From the NCBI GenBank assembly GCA_031289575.1, contig JAITPE010000027.1:1-8616 (forward strand): a DNA stretch of 8,616 nucleotides, in the 5' to 3' direction. A model generated the notes under the pieces. The model saw only the letters and a program-made list of their open reading frames with translations. It was not told the DNA's origin and ran no database searches. A program made the translations under genes and the position numbers. This document shows positions 1 to 7,836 of the stretch, in pieces (within the stretch, counting starts at the first letter, position 1; each line of letters begins with the position of its first letter). The stretch is from Spirochaetia bacterium (lineage in GTDB: Bacteria > Spirochaetota > UBA4802 > UBA5550).

Positions 1-6
1 CAATAG

Positions 7-25
7 CATAGGGCAACGCCCTATG
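7..25. repeat. Perfect 8-bp hairpin, possible end-of-gene stem-loop
   Basis: CATAGGGC at 7-14 is exactly complementary to GCCCTATG at 18-25, with a 3-base loop (AAC). No run of T follows on either strand, so it is not a classical intrinsic terminator. It lies at the window edge, so it could belong to the 3' end of a gene outside the window or to a dispersed repeat. Its role is unknown. Confidence 0.4.
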
Positions 26-214
26 AAACTATAGATACCATGCCACAATCACTATCTAAAGTTCATGTACATAGGCGCCGTCATACGGGTTGACGTTGCC
101 CGGTACGCAACCTCGCACGGAAAACGGGTTCAGCCCCCTAAAATTAATTTGTTACCAGTCGAATAAGTTAAATAAGGTTGGCGCAGTCCGCCCCGATGCA
201 AGAAAACACAAAAA

Positions 215-290
215 TGTACCGACTCTATAGTAGAAATACAATTTTGTAACTTTATGCGAATAAATAAGCGGCAAAAAACCTCGTACCGAC
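215..290. promoter_or_regulatory. Candidate activator-binding region (weak)
   Basis: GTACCGAC occurs exactly twice, at 216-223 and 283-290. A palindrome, TACAA-TT-TTGTA, lies at 237-248, and TGTA at 215-218 faces TACA at 237-240. These sit roughly 95 to 165 bases before the predicted transcription start, the usual distance for enhancer sites of sigma-54 activators. None matches the NifA consensus TGT-N10-ACA, so the cognate regulator, if any, cannot be named. Short repeats in AT-rich DNA can arise by chance. Confidence 0.25.
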
Positions 291-298
291 AGCCTTAA

Positions 299-1252
<954 letters not shown>

Positions 1253-1277
1253 TAAAAAAAATCGGAGGATAATAAAT

Positions 1278-1628
1278 ATGATAATGATAAGAGCGATTAT
1301 ACGTCCGGAAAAGGCCGACGCGGTAATGGCCGCGCTGATGGCTGATGGATTTCCGGCAGTAACAAGAATGAATGTATCCGGACGCGGAAAACAGCGCGGA
1401 ATCAAAATAGGAGACGTAACGTACGATGAGATTCCGAAAGAGCTTTTGATGATGGTAGTCAAAAACGGCGACAAGGATTTTGTTGTAAAAAAAATCATGG
1501 AGATTGCCCGCACAGGAAAAGGCTCTTTCGGAGACGGCAAAATTTTTGTCTCGCCTGTTGAAGAGATCTACACAGTGAGTTCCGGAGTCAAGGAACAAGC
1601 GGATGAAACATCAGAGGCAAAAGCATGA
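1278..1628 (+). CDS. nifI1: PII-like nitrogenase switch-off regulator NifI1
   Basis: This 116-residue PII-family protein, with NifI2, forms a hetero-oligomer that binds NifDK and blocks its contact with NifH when ammonium is present. 2-oxoglutarate and ATP release the block (shown in Methanococcus maripaludis). Seen in the sequence are the PII fold start MIMIRAIIRPEK, a NifI1-type T-loop around residues 35-55 (GRGKQRGIKIGDVTYDEIPKE), and the C-terminal PII signature GKGSFGDGKIFVSPVEE (80-96). GGAGG at 1264-1268, nine bases before 1278, supports this start over the ATG two codons later. It overlaps nifI2 by four bases (ATGA), implying coupled translation in a fixed ratio. The acidic, flexible tail after residue 103 seems somewhat longer than usual. 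It is also called glnB-like (nifH-associated). Confidence 0.95.
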   Translation: MIMIRAIIRPEKADAVMAALMADGFPAVTRMNVSGRGKQRGIKIGDVTYDEIPKELLMMVVKNGDKDFVVKKIMEIARTGKGSFGDGKIFVSPVEEIYTVSSGVKEQADETSEAKA

Positions 1629-2002
1629 AAGAGGTAATGGCGATCATCAGAATGAACAAGATCAATCAGACAAAGCAGGCTCTTGCCGATGCCGGCATAA
1701 CCTCAATGCACGCCAAGGAATGTCTGGGACGCGGAAGGGGAACTGTTGAAATGCTCAGCTTGGGCGGAGATGAAAAACAGTACGAGGAGATGGCAAATGA
1801 TCTTGGAACCGCCGGACGCCTTATCCCAAAACGGATGATAAGCATTGTGGTGCCAAATAAGTTAGTGAAGACCGTTGTAGACACAATCATAGCCGGAAAC
1901 AAAACCGGTAAAATCGGCGACGGCAAAATTTTCGTAATGCCGGTATTCGAGTCGGTACGTGTTCGTACCGGAGAAACCGGCGATGATACTTTAGATCAGT
2001 AA
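1625..2002 (+). CDS. nifI2: PII-like nitrogenase switch-off regulator NifI2
   Basis: This 125-residue partner of NifI1 acts in the ammonium switch-off complex on NifDK; in NifI studies the NifI2 subunit is important for 2-oxoglutarate sensing. The N-terminus MKEVMAIIRMNK is the PII first strand. The T-loop region (about 35-70, starting GRGRGTVEMLSLGG) is longer than in NifI1 or GlnB, as expected for NifI2. The C-terminal signature TGKIGDGKIFVMPVFES spans 94-110. The start codon overlaps the nifI1 stop and has no strong ribosome site of its own, so translation probably depends on ribosomes finishing nifI1. Its stop TAA is part of the nifD ribosome site, ten bases before nifD. Position between nifH and nifD is the hallmark of NifI rather than housekeeping GlnB/GlnK. 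Confidence 0.95.
   Translation: MKEVMAIIRMNKINQTKQALADAGITSMHAKECLGRGRGTVEMLSLGGDEKQYEEMANDLGTAGRLIPKRMISIVVPNKLVKTVVDTIIAGNKTGKIGDGKIFVMPVFESVRVRTGETGDDTLDQ
1953..1970 (+). other. Intragenic hairpin near the end of nifI2
   Basis: CGGTACG at 1953-1959 is exactly complementary to CGTACCG at 1964-1970 with a 4-base loop (TGTT). It lies about 45 bases before the nifD start, at the junction of the regulatory and structural parts of the operon. No T-run follows, so it is not a terminator. It may affect mRNA stability or processing, or may simply reflect codon choice. Confidence 0.3.
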
Positions 2003-2012
2003 GGAGCGCGAT

Positions 2013-3647
2013 ATGGCTAAGTTACAGACTCTGCCCTCTGCGGAAAAATTTAAAGCGGATATTCTTGAATCGTATCCGCCGAAGGTCGCGAAAAAACGGG
2101 CGAAACAGATTATAGTAAACAAGGTTGAACAGGAAAACGTTCCGGTAATTCAGGCGAACACCAGAACCATTCCCGGCATAATAACAATGCGCGGCTGCGC
2201 GTACGCCGGATGCAAGGGCGTTGTTTTGGGCCCCACGAGGGACATCCTGCAAATAACGCACGGGCCTATAGGCTGCGGATTTTACAGTTGGCTCACCCGC
2301 AGAAATCAGACAAGGCCGGAGACGCTTGAAGACACAAACTTCATGACATACGCAATGTCAACCGACCTGCAGGAGGAGGAAATAATATTCGGCGGCGAAA
2401 AAAAACTCAAGGCAGCCATCGATGAAGCCGTAGCGCTCTTTCACCCAAGAGCCATAGGCATTTTCTCAACATGTCCTGTGGGGCTCATCGGCGATGATGT
2501 GCACGCCGTAGCCAGAGCAATGGAAGAGAAGTATCCTGATATAAACATATTCGGATTCTCGTGCGAGGGCTACAAGGGAGTGAGTCAGTCCGCCGGGCAC
2601 CATGTGGCCAACAACAAGGTTTTTACCGATGTTGTCGGCCTTGATGATACTCCGAAGAAGGGTGAATTCCGCATAAACATTCTCGGCGAATACAATATAG
2701 GCGGCGACGCGTTTGAGATCGAAAGAATTATAGACAGCTGCGGAATAACGCTGCATTCCACATTCAGCGGTAATTCCACATATCAGGAATTTATAACCGC
2801 GCACACGGCCGATTTGAATGTTGTCATGTGCCACCGCTCTATCAACTATCTCGCCGGCATGATGGAAACCAAATACGGCATTCCATGGTTCAAGGTCAAT
2901 TTTGTGGGCGCTGAGGCTACATCAAAATCGCTGCGAAAAATCGCCGGGTATTTCAAAGACGATGAACTCATGAATCGCGCCGAAGAAGTCATAGCCAAGG
3001 AAATGGCGGATGTAGTCAAGGTGCGCGATGATGTGCGTTCCAGATGTGAAGGGAAAACCGCGGTGCTGTATGTCGGCGGGTCAAGGGCCCACCACTATCA
3101 GGAACTTCTCCAAGAAATAGGAGTCAAGACGCTCAGCGCCGGCTACGAGTTCGGGCACAGGGACGACTACGAGGGCAGAAAGGTTATGCCAACCATATCA
3201 ATAGACGCGGACTCCCGCAATATTGAGGAACTCACAGTCGAGCCCGACGCGGGCAAGTACAAAGAACGCATAGGGCGGGATGAAATGGCAAAACGCGAAG
3301 CTGAGGGATTCAGCTTCAACGATTACGCCGGTATGATGCCGGAGATGGAAGACGAGTCTCTCATCATAGACGACTGCAATCACTATGAGCTTGAGGAACT
3401 CTTGGATACGTATCATCCTGATCTGGTATGCGCCGGCATCAAAGAAAAGTACGTGGTTCAAAAACGCGGCATTCCAATGAAACAGCTTCACAGCTACGAC
3501 TACATGGGGCCGTTTGCCGGCTACATAGGCGCGATAAATTTTTACAGGGAAATTGACCGTCTTCTTAACAGCAATGCCTTTAAATTTGCCAAGGCGCCCT
3601 GGGATGATAGCCCGGAAATTTCAGCTACATACGGATATAACGGATAA
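2013..3647 (+). CDS. nifD: Nitrogenase molybdenum-iron protein alpha chain NifD
   Basis: This 544-residue subunit holds FeMo-co, where N2 is reduced to ammonia, in an alpha2-beta2 complex with NifK. P-cluster ligands are C62, C88 (HGPIGC) and C154 (STCPVGLIGDD). FeMo-co ligands are C273 and H493 (LHSYDYMGP), matching Cys275 and His442 of Azotobacter. The cofactor-pocket residues V70, R96, Q192 and H196 (VSQSAGHH) are also kept. Length exceeds the Azotobacter-type protein because of an extra segment of about 50 residues around 383-440 (GHRDDYEGRK to DYAGMMPEM), characteristic of NifD from clostridia and other anaerobes. AAGGAG at 2001-2006 supports the start. Its stop TAA lies inside the AAAGGAG ribosome site of nifK, 12 bases before it. 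The motifs point to Mo- rather than V- or Fe-only nitrogenase, since no delta-subunit gene is present. Confidence 0.98.
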   Translation: MAKLQTLPSAEKFKADILESYPPKVAKKRAKQIIVNKVEQENVPVIQANTRTIPGIITMRGCAYAGCKGVVLGPTRDILQITHGPIGCGFYSWLTRRNQTRPETLEDTNFMTYAMSTDLQEEEIIFGGEKKLKAAIDEAVALFHPRAIGIFSTCPVGLIGDDVHAVARAMEEKYPDINIFGFSCEGYKGVSQSAGHHVANNKVFTDVVGLDDTPKKGEFRINILGEYNIGGDAFEIERIIDSCGITLHSTFSGNSTYQEFITAHTADLNVVMCHRSINYLAGMMETKYGIPWFKVNFVGAEATSKSLRKIAGYFKDDELMNRAEEVIAKEMADVVKVRDDVRSRCEGKTAVLYVGGSRAHHYQELLQEIGVKTLSAGYEFGHRDDYEGRKVMPTISIDADSRNIEELTVEPDAGKYKERIGRDEMAKREAEGFSFNDYAGMMPEMEDESLIIDDCNHYELEELLDTYHPDLVCAGIKEKYVVQKRGIPMKQLHSYDYMGPFAGYIGAINFYREIDRLLNSNAFKFAKAPWDDSPEISATYGYNG

Positions 3648-3659
3648 AGGAGAAACACC

Positions 3660-5036
3660 ATGCTGCTTAGACATACGCCAAAAGAAATTATTGAACGCTC
3701 CGCGCTGACAATCAATCCGGCAAAGACATGCCAGCCCATAGGCGCGATGTACGCCGCGCTCGGCGTTCACCGCTGCCTGCCTCACAGTCACGGTTCGCAG
3801 GGCTGCTGCGCGTATCACCGCAGCGCGCTCACAAGGCACTATGCCGACCCGATTATGGCAAGCACGAGTTCATTTACAGAGGGCGCGTCGGTATTCGGAG
3901 GACAGGCAAACCTGCTCGAATCAATTAACAATGTATTTGCGCTATATGATCCGGAAATCATAGCGGTAAACACCACATGTCTATCAGAGGTTATAGGTGA
4001 TGATATAACGCAAATACTCAACAAGGCCGCCGCTGAAAATAAAATACCTCACGGGAAGAGCGTCATGTACGCATCGACCCCAAGCTTTAAGGGATCGCAT
4101 GTAACCGGATACGAGAACATGCTCTCCGCCATTGTACAAAATTTCGCGAAGAGCAGCGGGAAGAGACACAATAAAATAACAATACTTCCTTCTTTTGTTG
4201 AGCCGAGCGACATGTCCGAAATCAAATACATCGCCGAAGAACTGGGAGCCGCTTACATCATGTATCCCGACACGAGCGATGTTGTAAACGGTCCTCTTGA
4301 CGGAAAGTTCCGCATGTATCCCAAGGGCGGCACGCCGAAGGCCCTTATTGAAGAATCCGGCGACTCCGAATACGCAATAGCCCTTGGGCAGACAGGTACA
4401 TTGAGCGCGGCCAAGCTCCTTGACTCGAAATTCAAGGTAAAGACTAAGATCATTGATCTGCCCATAGGCATCAGCGCGACAGACGCCTTTGTTGATACAT
4501 TGCGGAAAATCGCCGGCGTTTCTGTTCCGGAACAACTCGTGCGGGAACGCGGACAGCTCGTTGATGTTCTTTGCGACAAGAACCAGTATATATACGGCAA
4601 AAAGGTTTCGCTATCAGGCGATCCCGATATACTCATAGGGCTTACGCAGTTTTGCAAAGATGCCGGAATGAAAATACTGCATGTGCTTAGCGGAACTCCG
4701 TCGGGCGGAAAATTTGTCAAACGTATAAAAGAAATAGCGGGCGGCGATGTCATAGTAAAAGAGGGCGCGCAAGCCGATCTCTTTTACTTTCATCAGCTCA
4801 TAAAAAATGACAAGCCCGATTTAATTTTGGGAAACACATACTGCAAGTACATAGCGCGCGATATGGATATTCCCCTGATCCGCACAGGCTTTCCGATTTA
4901 TGACAGAGTCGGGCATTCTTATTTTCCAATAACAGGCTACAGAGGCGGATTGCACCTCCTGATAAAAATGCTCGACGCATTTATGGACCGTCAGGACAGG
5001 GACGCGCCGGAGGAACAATTTGAGCTTGTTATGTAG
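3660..5036 (+). CDS. nifK: Nitrogenase molybdenum-iron protein beta chain NifK
   Basis: This 458-residue beta subunit of the MoFe protein shares the P-cluster with NifD and helps form the docking face for NifH. Ligands seen are C24 (CQPIGA), C49 (HGSQGC) and C107 (TTCLSEVIGDD). S142 in TPSFKGSHVTG matches the serine that binds the oxidised P-cluster in Azotobacter. The protein lacks the N-terminal extension of about 45-50 residues of proteobacterial NifK, as in clostridial and archaeal forms, so it is short but complete. The C-terminal part carries the expected motifs GFPIYDRVGH and GYRGG. A strong AAAGGAG at 3646-3652 supports the start. It ends with TAG, and 29 bases separate it from nifE. 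That TAG is out of frame with nifE and shows that amber is an ordinary stop here. Confidence 0.98.
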   Translation: MLLRHTPKEIIERSALTINPAKTCQPIGAMYAALGVHRCLPHSHGSQGCCAYHRSALTRHYADPIMASTSSFTEGASVFGGQANLLESINNVFALYDPEIIAVNTTCLSEVIGDDITQILNKAAAENKIPHGKSVMYASTPSFKGSHVTGYENMLSAIVQNFAKSSGKRHNKITILPSFVEPSDMSEIKYIAEELGAAYIMYPDTSDVVNGPLDGKFRMYPKGGTPKALIEESGDSEYAIALGQTGTLSAAKLLDSKFKVKTKIIDLPIGISATDAFVDTLRKIAGVSVPEQLVRERGQLVDVLCDKNQYIYGKKVSLSGDPDILIGLTQFCKDAGMKILHVLSGTPSGGKFVKRIKEIAGGDVIVKEGAQADLFYFHQLIKNDKPDLILGNTYCKYIARDMDIPLIRTGFPIYDRVGHSYFPITGYRGGLHLLIKMLDAFMDRQDRDAPEEQFELVM

Positions 5037-5065
5037 GCTCACAAAAAAAGCGCTGGGATAAAAAC

Positions 5066-6436
5066 ATGGCAGAAGTTCTGGAAGCAAGAAGACATCAGGT
5101 TTTGGAAAAAGGGCGGGACGACTACATTCTTGAATGCGGAAAGGCAAGCACCGCCGGTTCGGTGAGCCAGAGGGCGTGCGTTTTCTGCGGTTCAAGAGTT
5201 GTACTCTACCCGATAGCGGACGCGCTGCATCTCATCCACGGGCCTATAGGCTGCGCCGCTTATACATGGGACATTCGCGGTTCGCTCTCGAGCGGGCCCG
5301 AGCTTCACCGCATGAGTTTCTCAACAGACCTGAGGGAAAACGATGTTATCTACGGCGGAGAAAAAAAACTCTACCGGGCGCTGACAGAACTAATAACCGG
5401 GTACAAACCAAAGGCGGCATTCGTTTACTGCACATGCATTATAGGGCTCATTGGCGATGATGTTGAAGCAATATGCTCAAGGGTCAGCAGGGAACAGCGC
5501 ATACAGGTGATACCGGTTCACTCGGAAGGATTCAAGGGAACCAAAAAGGACGGCTACAAGGCGGCCTGCGAGGCCGCCTTTAAACTCACGGGGAAAGACA
5601 GCGGCTCTCCGGTCTCTCCGTTCAGTATCAACATTCTCGGTGAATTTAATCTGGCCGGAGAAACATGGATAATTAAAGACTACTACCGCAGAATGGGAAT
5701 TGAGGTTACGTCATGCCTTACAGGGGACGGACGCGTTGACGAAATAGGCAAAGCGCACAGGGCAAAACTGAATGTGGTACAGTGCTCCGGGTCAATGACT
5801 AATTTGGCAAAGATGATGCAGGCCCAATACGGCATACCCTTTATACGGGTTTCGTACTTTGGAATTGAGGATATGACCCAGGCGCTCTACGATGTGGCCG
5901 ATTTTTTTGAAGATGCTGATATTACCGCACGGACGCAAAAGCTTGTGAAAGATGAGGTGTCGGCGCTCTTGCCCCGCCTTGCCGAATACCGGAAAGACCT
6001 CGAAGGCAAGAAGGCGGCTGTATATGTCGGCGGCTCGTTCAAGGCCTTTTCAATGGTAAAGGCGCTCAGGCATCTCGGCATGGAAACGGTTGTCGTCGGC
6101 TCACAGACAGGCTCGGCCGAGGACTACGAGTATCTCAAGGAAATAACAAACCGCGGAACCATTATTTGCGATGATACAAATCCGCTCGAACTCTCCGGCT
6201 TTGTTTTGGAAAAAGCCGCGGATCTTCTTATAGGCGGAGTCAAGGAACGGCCTATTGCCTATAAAATGGGGATAGGATTCTGCGACCATAATCATGAAAG
6301 AAAAGAGGCTCTCGCGGGCTACGAGGGAATGTTCAATTTTGCCAAAGAGATACACGCATCGGTAACAAGCCCCGTATGGAAATACTCACCGGCGCGCATA
6401 AAAGCACAGGCCGCGCAAAGGAGAAAGAGTCAATGA
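5066..6436 (+). CDS. nifE: FeMo-cofactor scaffold protein NifE
   Basis: This 456-residue paralogue of NifD pairs with NifN; on the NifEN complex the NifB-co core matures by gaining molybdenum and homocitrate before transfer to NifDK. C38 (RACVFC), C63 (HGPIGC) and C124 (CTCIIGLIGDD) correspond to the cysteines that hold the permanent [4Fe-4S] cluster. C240 (VVQCSGSMTNLAKMM) lies where NifD has its cofactor cysteine. The FeMo-co histidine context of NifD (LHSYDY) is absent near the C-terminus, which reads FCDHNHERKEALAGYEGM and separates NifE from NifD. The ribosome site is weak (GGGA at 5055-5058), hinting at lower expression than nifDK. The stop TGA overlaps the nifN start by four bases. A GC-rich hairpin lies inside the gene at 5558-5580. 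Confidence 0.97.
   Translation: MAEVLEARRHQVLEKGRDDYILECGKASTAGSVSQRACVFCGSRVVLYPIADALHLIHGPIGCAAYTWDIRGSLSSGPELHRMSFSTDLRENDVIYGGEKKLYRALTELITGYKPKAAFVYCTCIIGLIGDDVEAICSRVSREQRIQVIPVHSEGFKGTKKDGYKAACEAAFKLTGKDSGSPVSPFSINILGEFNLAGETWIIKDYYRRMGIEVTSCLTGDGRVDEIGKAHRAKLNVVQCSGSMTNLAKMMQAQYGIPFIRVSYFGIEDMTQALYDVADFFEDADITARTQKLVKDEVSALLPRLAEYRKDLEGKKAAVYVGGSFKAFSMVKALRHLGMETVVVGSQTGSAEDYEYLKEITNRGTIICDDTNPLELSGFVLEKAADLLIGGVKERPIAYKMGIGFCDHNHERKEALAGYEGMFNFAKEIHASVTSPVWKYSPARIKAQAAQRRKSQ
5558..5580 (+). other. Strong GC-rich hairpin inside nifE, terminator-like
   Basis: AAGGCGGCC at 5558-5566 pairs perfectly with GGCCGCCTT at 5572-5580 (9 bp, or 10 with T5567-A5571), loop TGCGA. It is followed by a single T and then AAAC, so the U-tract (CUUUAAA) is too short for an efficient intrinsic terminator. 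It lies over NifE residues 165-172 (KAACEAAF). It could slow polymerase, shape mRNA decay, or be an accident of alanine-rich GC-rich codons. Confidence 0.35.
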
Positions 6437-7827
6437 AAGAGCGCAATGCAAAAGTACCGGACACTGAGGATTATGTTTCCACAAGAAACGCGTGCAAGCT
6501 ATGCTCCCCATTGGGAGCATGCTTTGCGCTTCGCGGCATTGAGGGATGCATCCCTCTCATTCACGGCTCACAGGGCTGCTCCACATACATAAGGCGTTAC
6601 GGCATAAGCCATTTCAGGGAACCCATTGATATTGCCTCATCAAACTTCACCGAATCCACAGCCATTTTCGGAGGCAAAGACAATCTCTTCACCGCATTGG
6701 AGAATGTAACAAAATCGTACAGGCCGCAGGCCATAGGCGTAACATCAACGTGCCTGTCCGAGACAATCGGCGAGGACGTTCAGATGTACATCAGACAGTA
6801 TGAATCGGAACGCCGCCGGCTCGACAGCGGCAAGAATTTTCCTGAAATATTTTACTCATCGACCGCAAGCTACAGGGGAACTCACATCGACGGCTTCCAC
6901 GAGGCAATATGGTCGGCGGTTACAAAACTCGCAGGCAATGAGCCGAGCGGCAGGAAACGCGCGCGGTTGAATCTCATCTCGGGATTTGTATCATCTGAAG
7001 ATATAAGGGAGCTGCATTCAATACTCACTTCGTTTGATTTGCCATACACATTGATGCCCGATTACTCGGAGAGCCTTGACGGCGGCTCATGGGAAGAATA
7101 CCAGAGGCTCCCTGAGGGCGGAACAAAAATATCAGACATAAGGCGAATGAAAGATGCGCTCGGAACAGTTTATCTTGGCAGCCCGGCTCTTCCGGAAAAA
7201 GACGCCGGACTATGGCTGCAGAATAATTTCGGCGTGCCGGTCACGCATGTTGACCTTCCTATAGGAATCGAAAACTGCGATTCATTTTTCGCAAGCCTTT
7301 CGCGGATTACCGGCAAGAGCGTGCCCGAGATATGGGCAAAGCAAAGAACCCGCCTTATAGACGCGTACATAGACGGACACAAGTACTGCAACGGCAAACG
7401 CGCCATCATATACGGTGAAGAGGATTTTGTAACCGCCATAGCATCGTTCATGGATGAAATCGGCATTACGCCTGTGATAGCCGCGACAGGCGCCGAGAAT
7501 AAAAATTTCCGCGGAAGAATCGAGGCCGCGCTTAAAAATACGCGGCGCAAAACAGAGATAATAGACAACGCCGATTTCTCAACAATTCTTGAAATGGCGG
7601 AAGAATTGCGGCCCGATTTCGCGATGGGCAGCAGCAAGGGATTGTACCTGTCACGGAATCTAAATATTCCTTTGATTCGCTGCGGTTTTCCCATTCATGA
7701 CAGAATAGGCGGCCAGAGGATTTTACATCTTGGATACAGAGGCACCATAAACCTGTTTGATATGGTATGCAACGCAATCATGCAGTCAAAACAGGACAAA
7801 GTCTCAAGCGGATACACATACATTTAG
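6433..7827 (+). CDS. nifN: FeMo-cofactor scaffold protein NifN
   Basis: This 464-residue paralogue of NifK is the beta-like partner of NifE in the NifEN cofactor-assembly complex. Its N-terminus has NACKLCSPLGA (C21, C24), then HGSQGC with C49, and TSTCLSETIGED with C107; C24, C49 and C107 align with the NifK P-cluster cysteines. ASYRGTHIDG replaces the NifK motif with P-cluster serine (TPSFKGSHVTG). The C-terminus GFPIHDRIG, GYRGT and the last residues SSGYTYI look like a natural NifN end, so the protein is complete at its TAG stop. The start at 6433 has AAAGGAG at 6417-6423, nine bases upstream, and overlaps the nifE stop (ATGA). An upstream in-frame ATG at 6376 lies inside nifE and is less likely. 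After the stop only nine bases precede nifB, in the same frame. Confidence 0.96.
   Translation: MKERNAKVPDTEDYVSTRNACKLCSPLGACFALRGIEGCIPLIHGSQGCSTYIRRYGISHFREPIDIASSNFTESTAIFGGKDNLFTALENVTKSYRPQAIGVTSTCLSETIGEDVQMYIRQYESERRRLDSGKNFPEIFYSSTASYRGTHIDGFHEAIWSAVTKLAGNEPSGRKRARLNLISGFVSSEDIRELHSILTSFDLPYTLMPDYSESLDGGSWEEYQRLPEGGTKISDIRRMKDALGTVYLGSPALPEKDAGLWLQNNFGVPVTHVDLPIGIENCDSFFASLSRITGKSVPEIWAKQRTRLIDAYIDGHKYCNGKRAIIYGEEDFVTAIASFMDEIGITPVIAATGAENKNFRGRIEAALKNTRRKTEIIDNADFSTILEMAEELRPDFAMGSSKGLYLSRNLNIPLIRCGFPIHDRIGGQRILHLGYRGTINLFDMVCNAIMQSKQDKVSSGYTYI
6494..6527 (+). other. Long imperfect hairpin at the start of nifN
   Basis: ATGCTCCC at 6501-6508 pairs perfectly with GGGAGCAT at 6513-6520 around the loop CATT. 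The stem continues outward with AAGC/GCTT (6496-6499 with 6521-6524, T6500 bulged) and GC/GC (6494-6495 with 6526-6527, T6525 bulged). This gives 14 base pairs with two single-base bulges. It covers codons 21-32 of nifN, including the cysteine motif CKLC. No U-tract follows, so termination is unlikely. RNA processing, stability control between nifE and nifN, or chance are the alternatives. Confidence 0.4.
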
Positions 7828-7830
7828 AGG
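7826..7830 (+). promoter_or_regulatory. Ribosome binding site that sets the TTG start of nifB
   Basis: AGAGG at 7826-7830 lies six bases before TTG 7837 and overlaps the nifN stop codon TAG (7825-7827). Because the frame upstream of TTG is closed by that stop, no ATG or GTG start is possible for a full-length NifB. The position implies translational coupling to nifN. Confidence 0.6.
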
Positions 7831-7836
7831 CAGACA

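Noticed and set aside
90..118. TTGACG at 90-95 as a sigma-70 -35 box
   Set aside because: No acceptable -10 element at 16-18 bases spacing, and the operon has a much better sigma-54 promoter.
3984..4535. Minus-strand open frame of 183 codons opposite nifK
   Set aside because: It lies wholly opposite a conserved gene, shows no recognisable domain and no credible ribosome site; long antisense frames are common in moderate-GC coding DNA.
5804..5820. TGGCAAAGATGATGCAG inside nifE resembling a -24/-12 promoter
   Set aside because: It mismatches in both elements and lies within conserved NifE coding sequence with a normal downstream gene arrangement.
7170..7694. Minus-strand open frame of 174 codons opposite nifN
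   Set aside because: It is a shadow of nifN: no family resemblance, and composition explained by the codons on the other strand.
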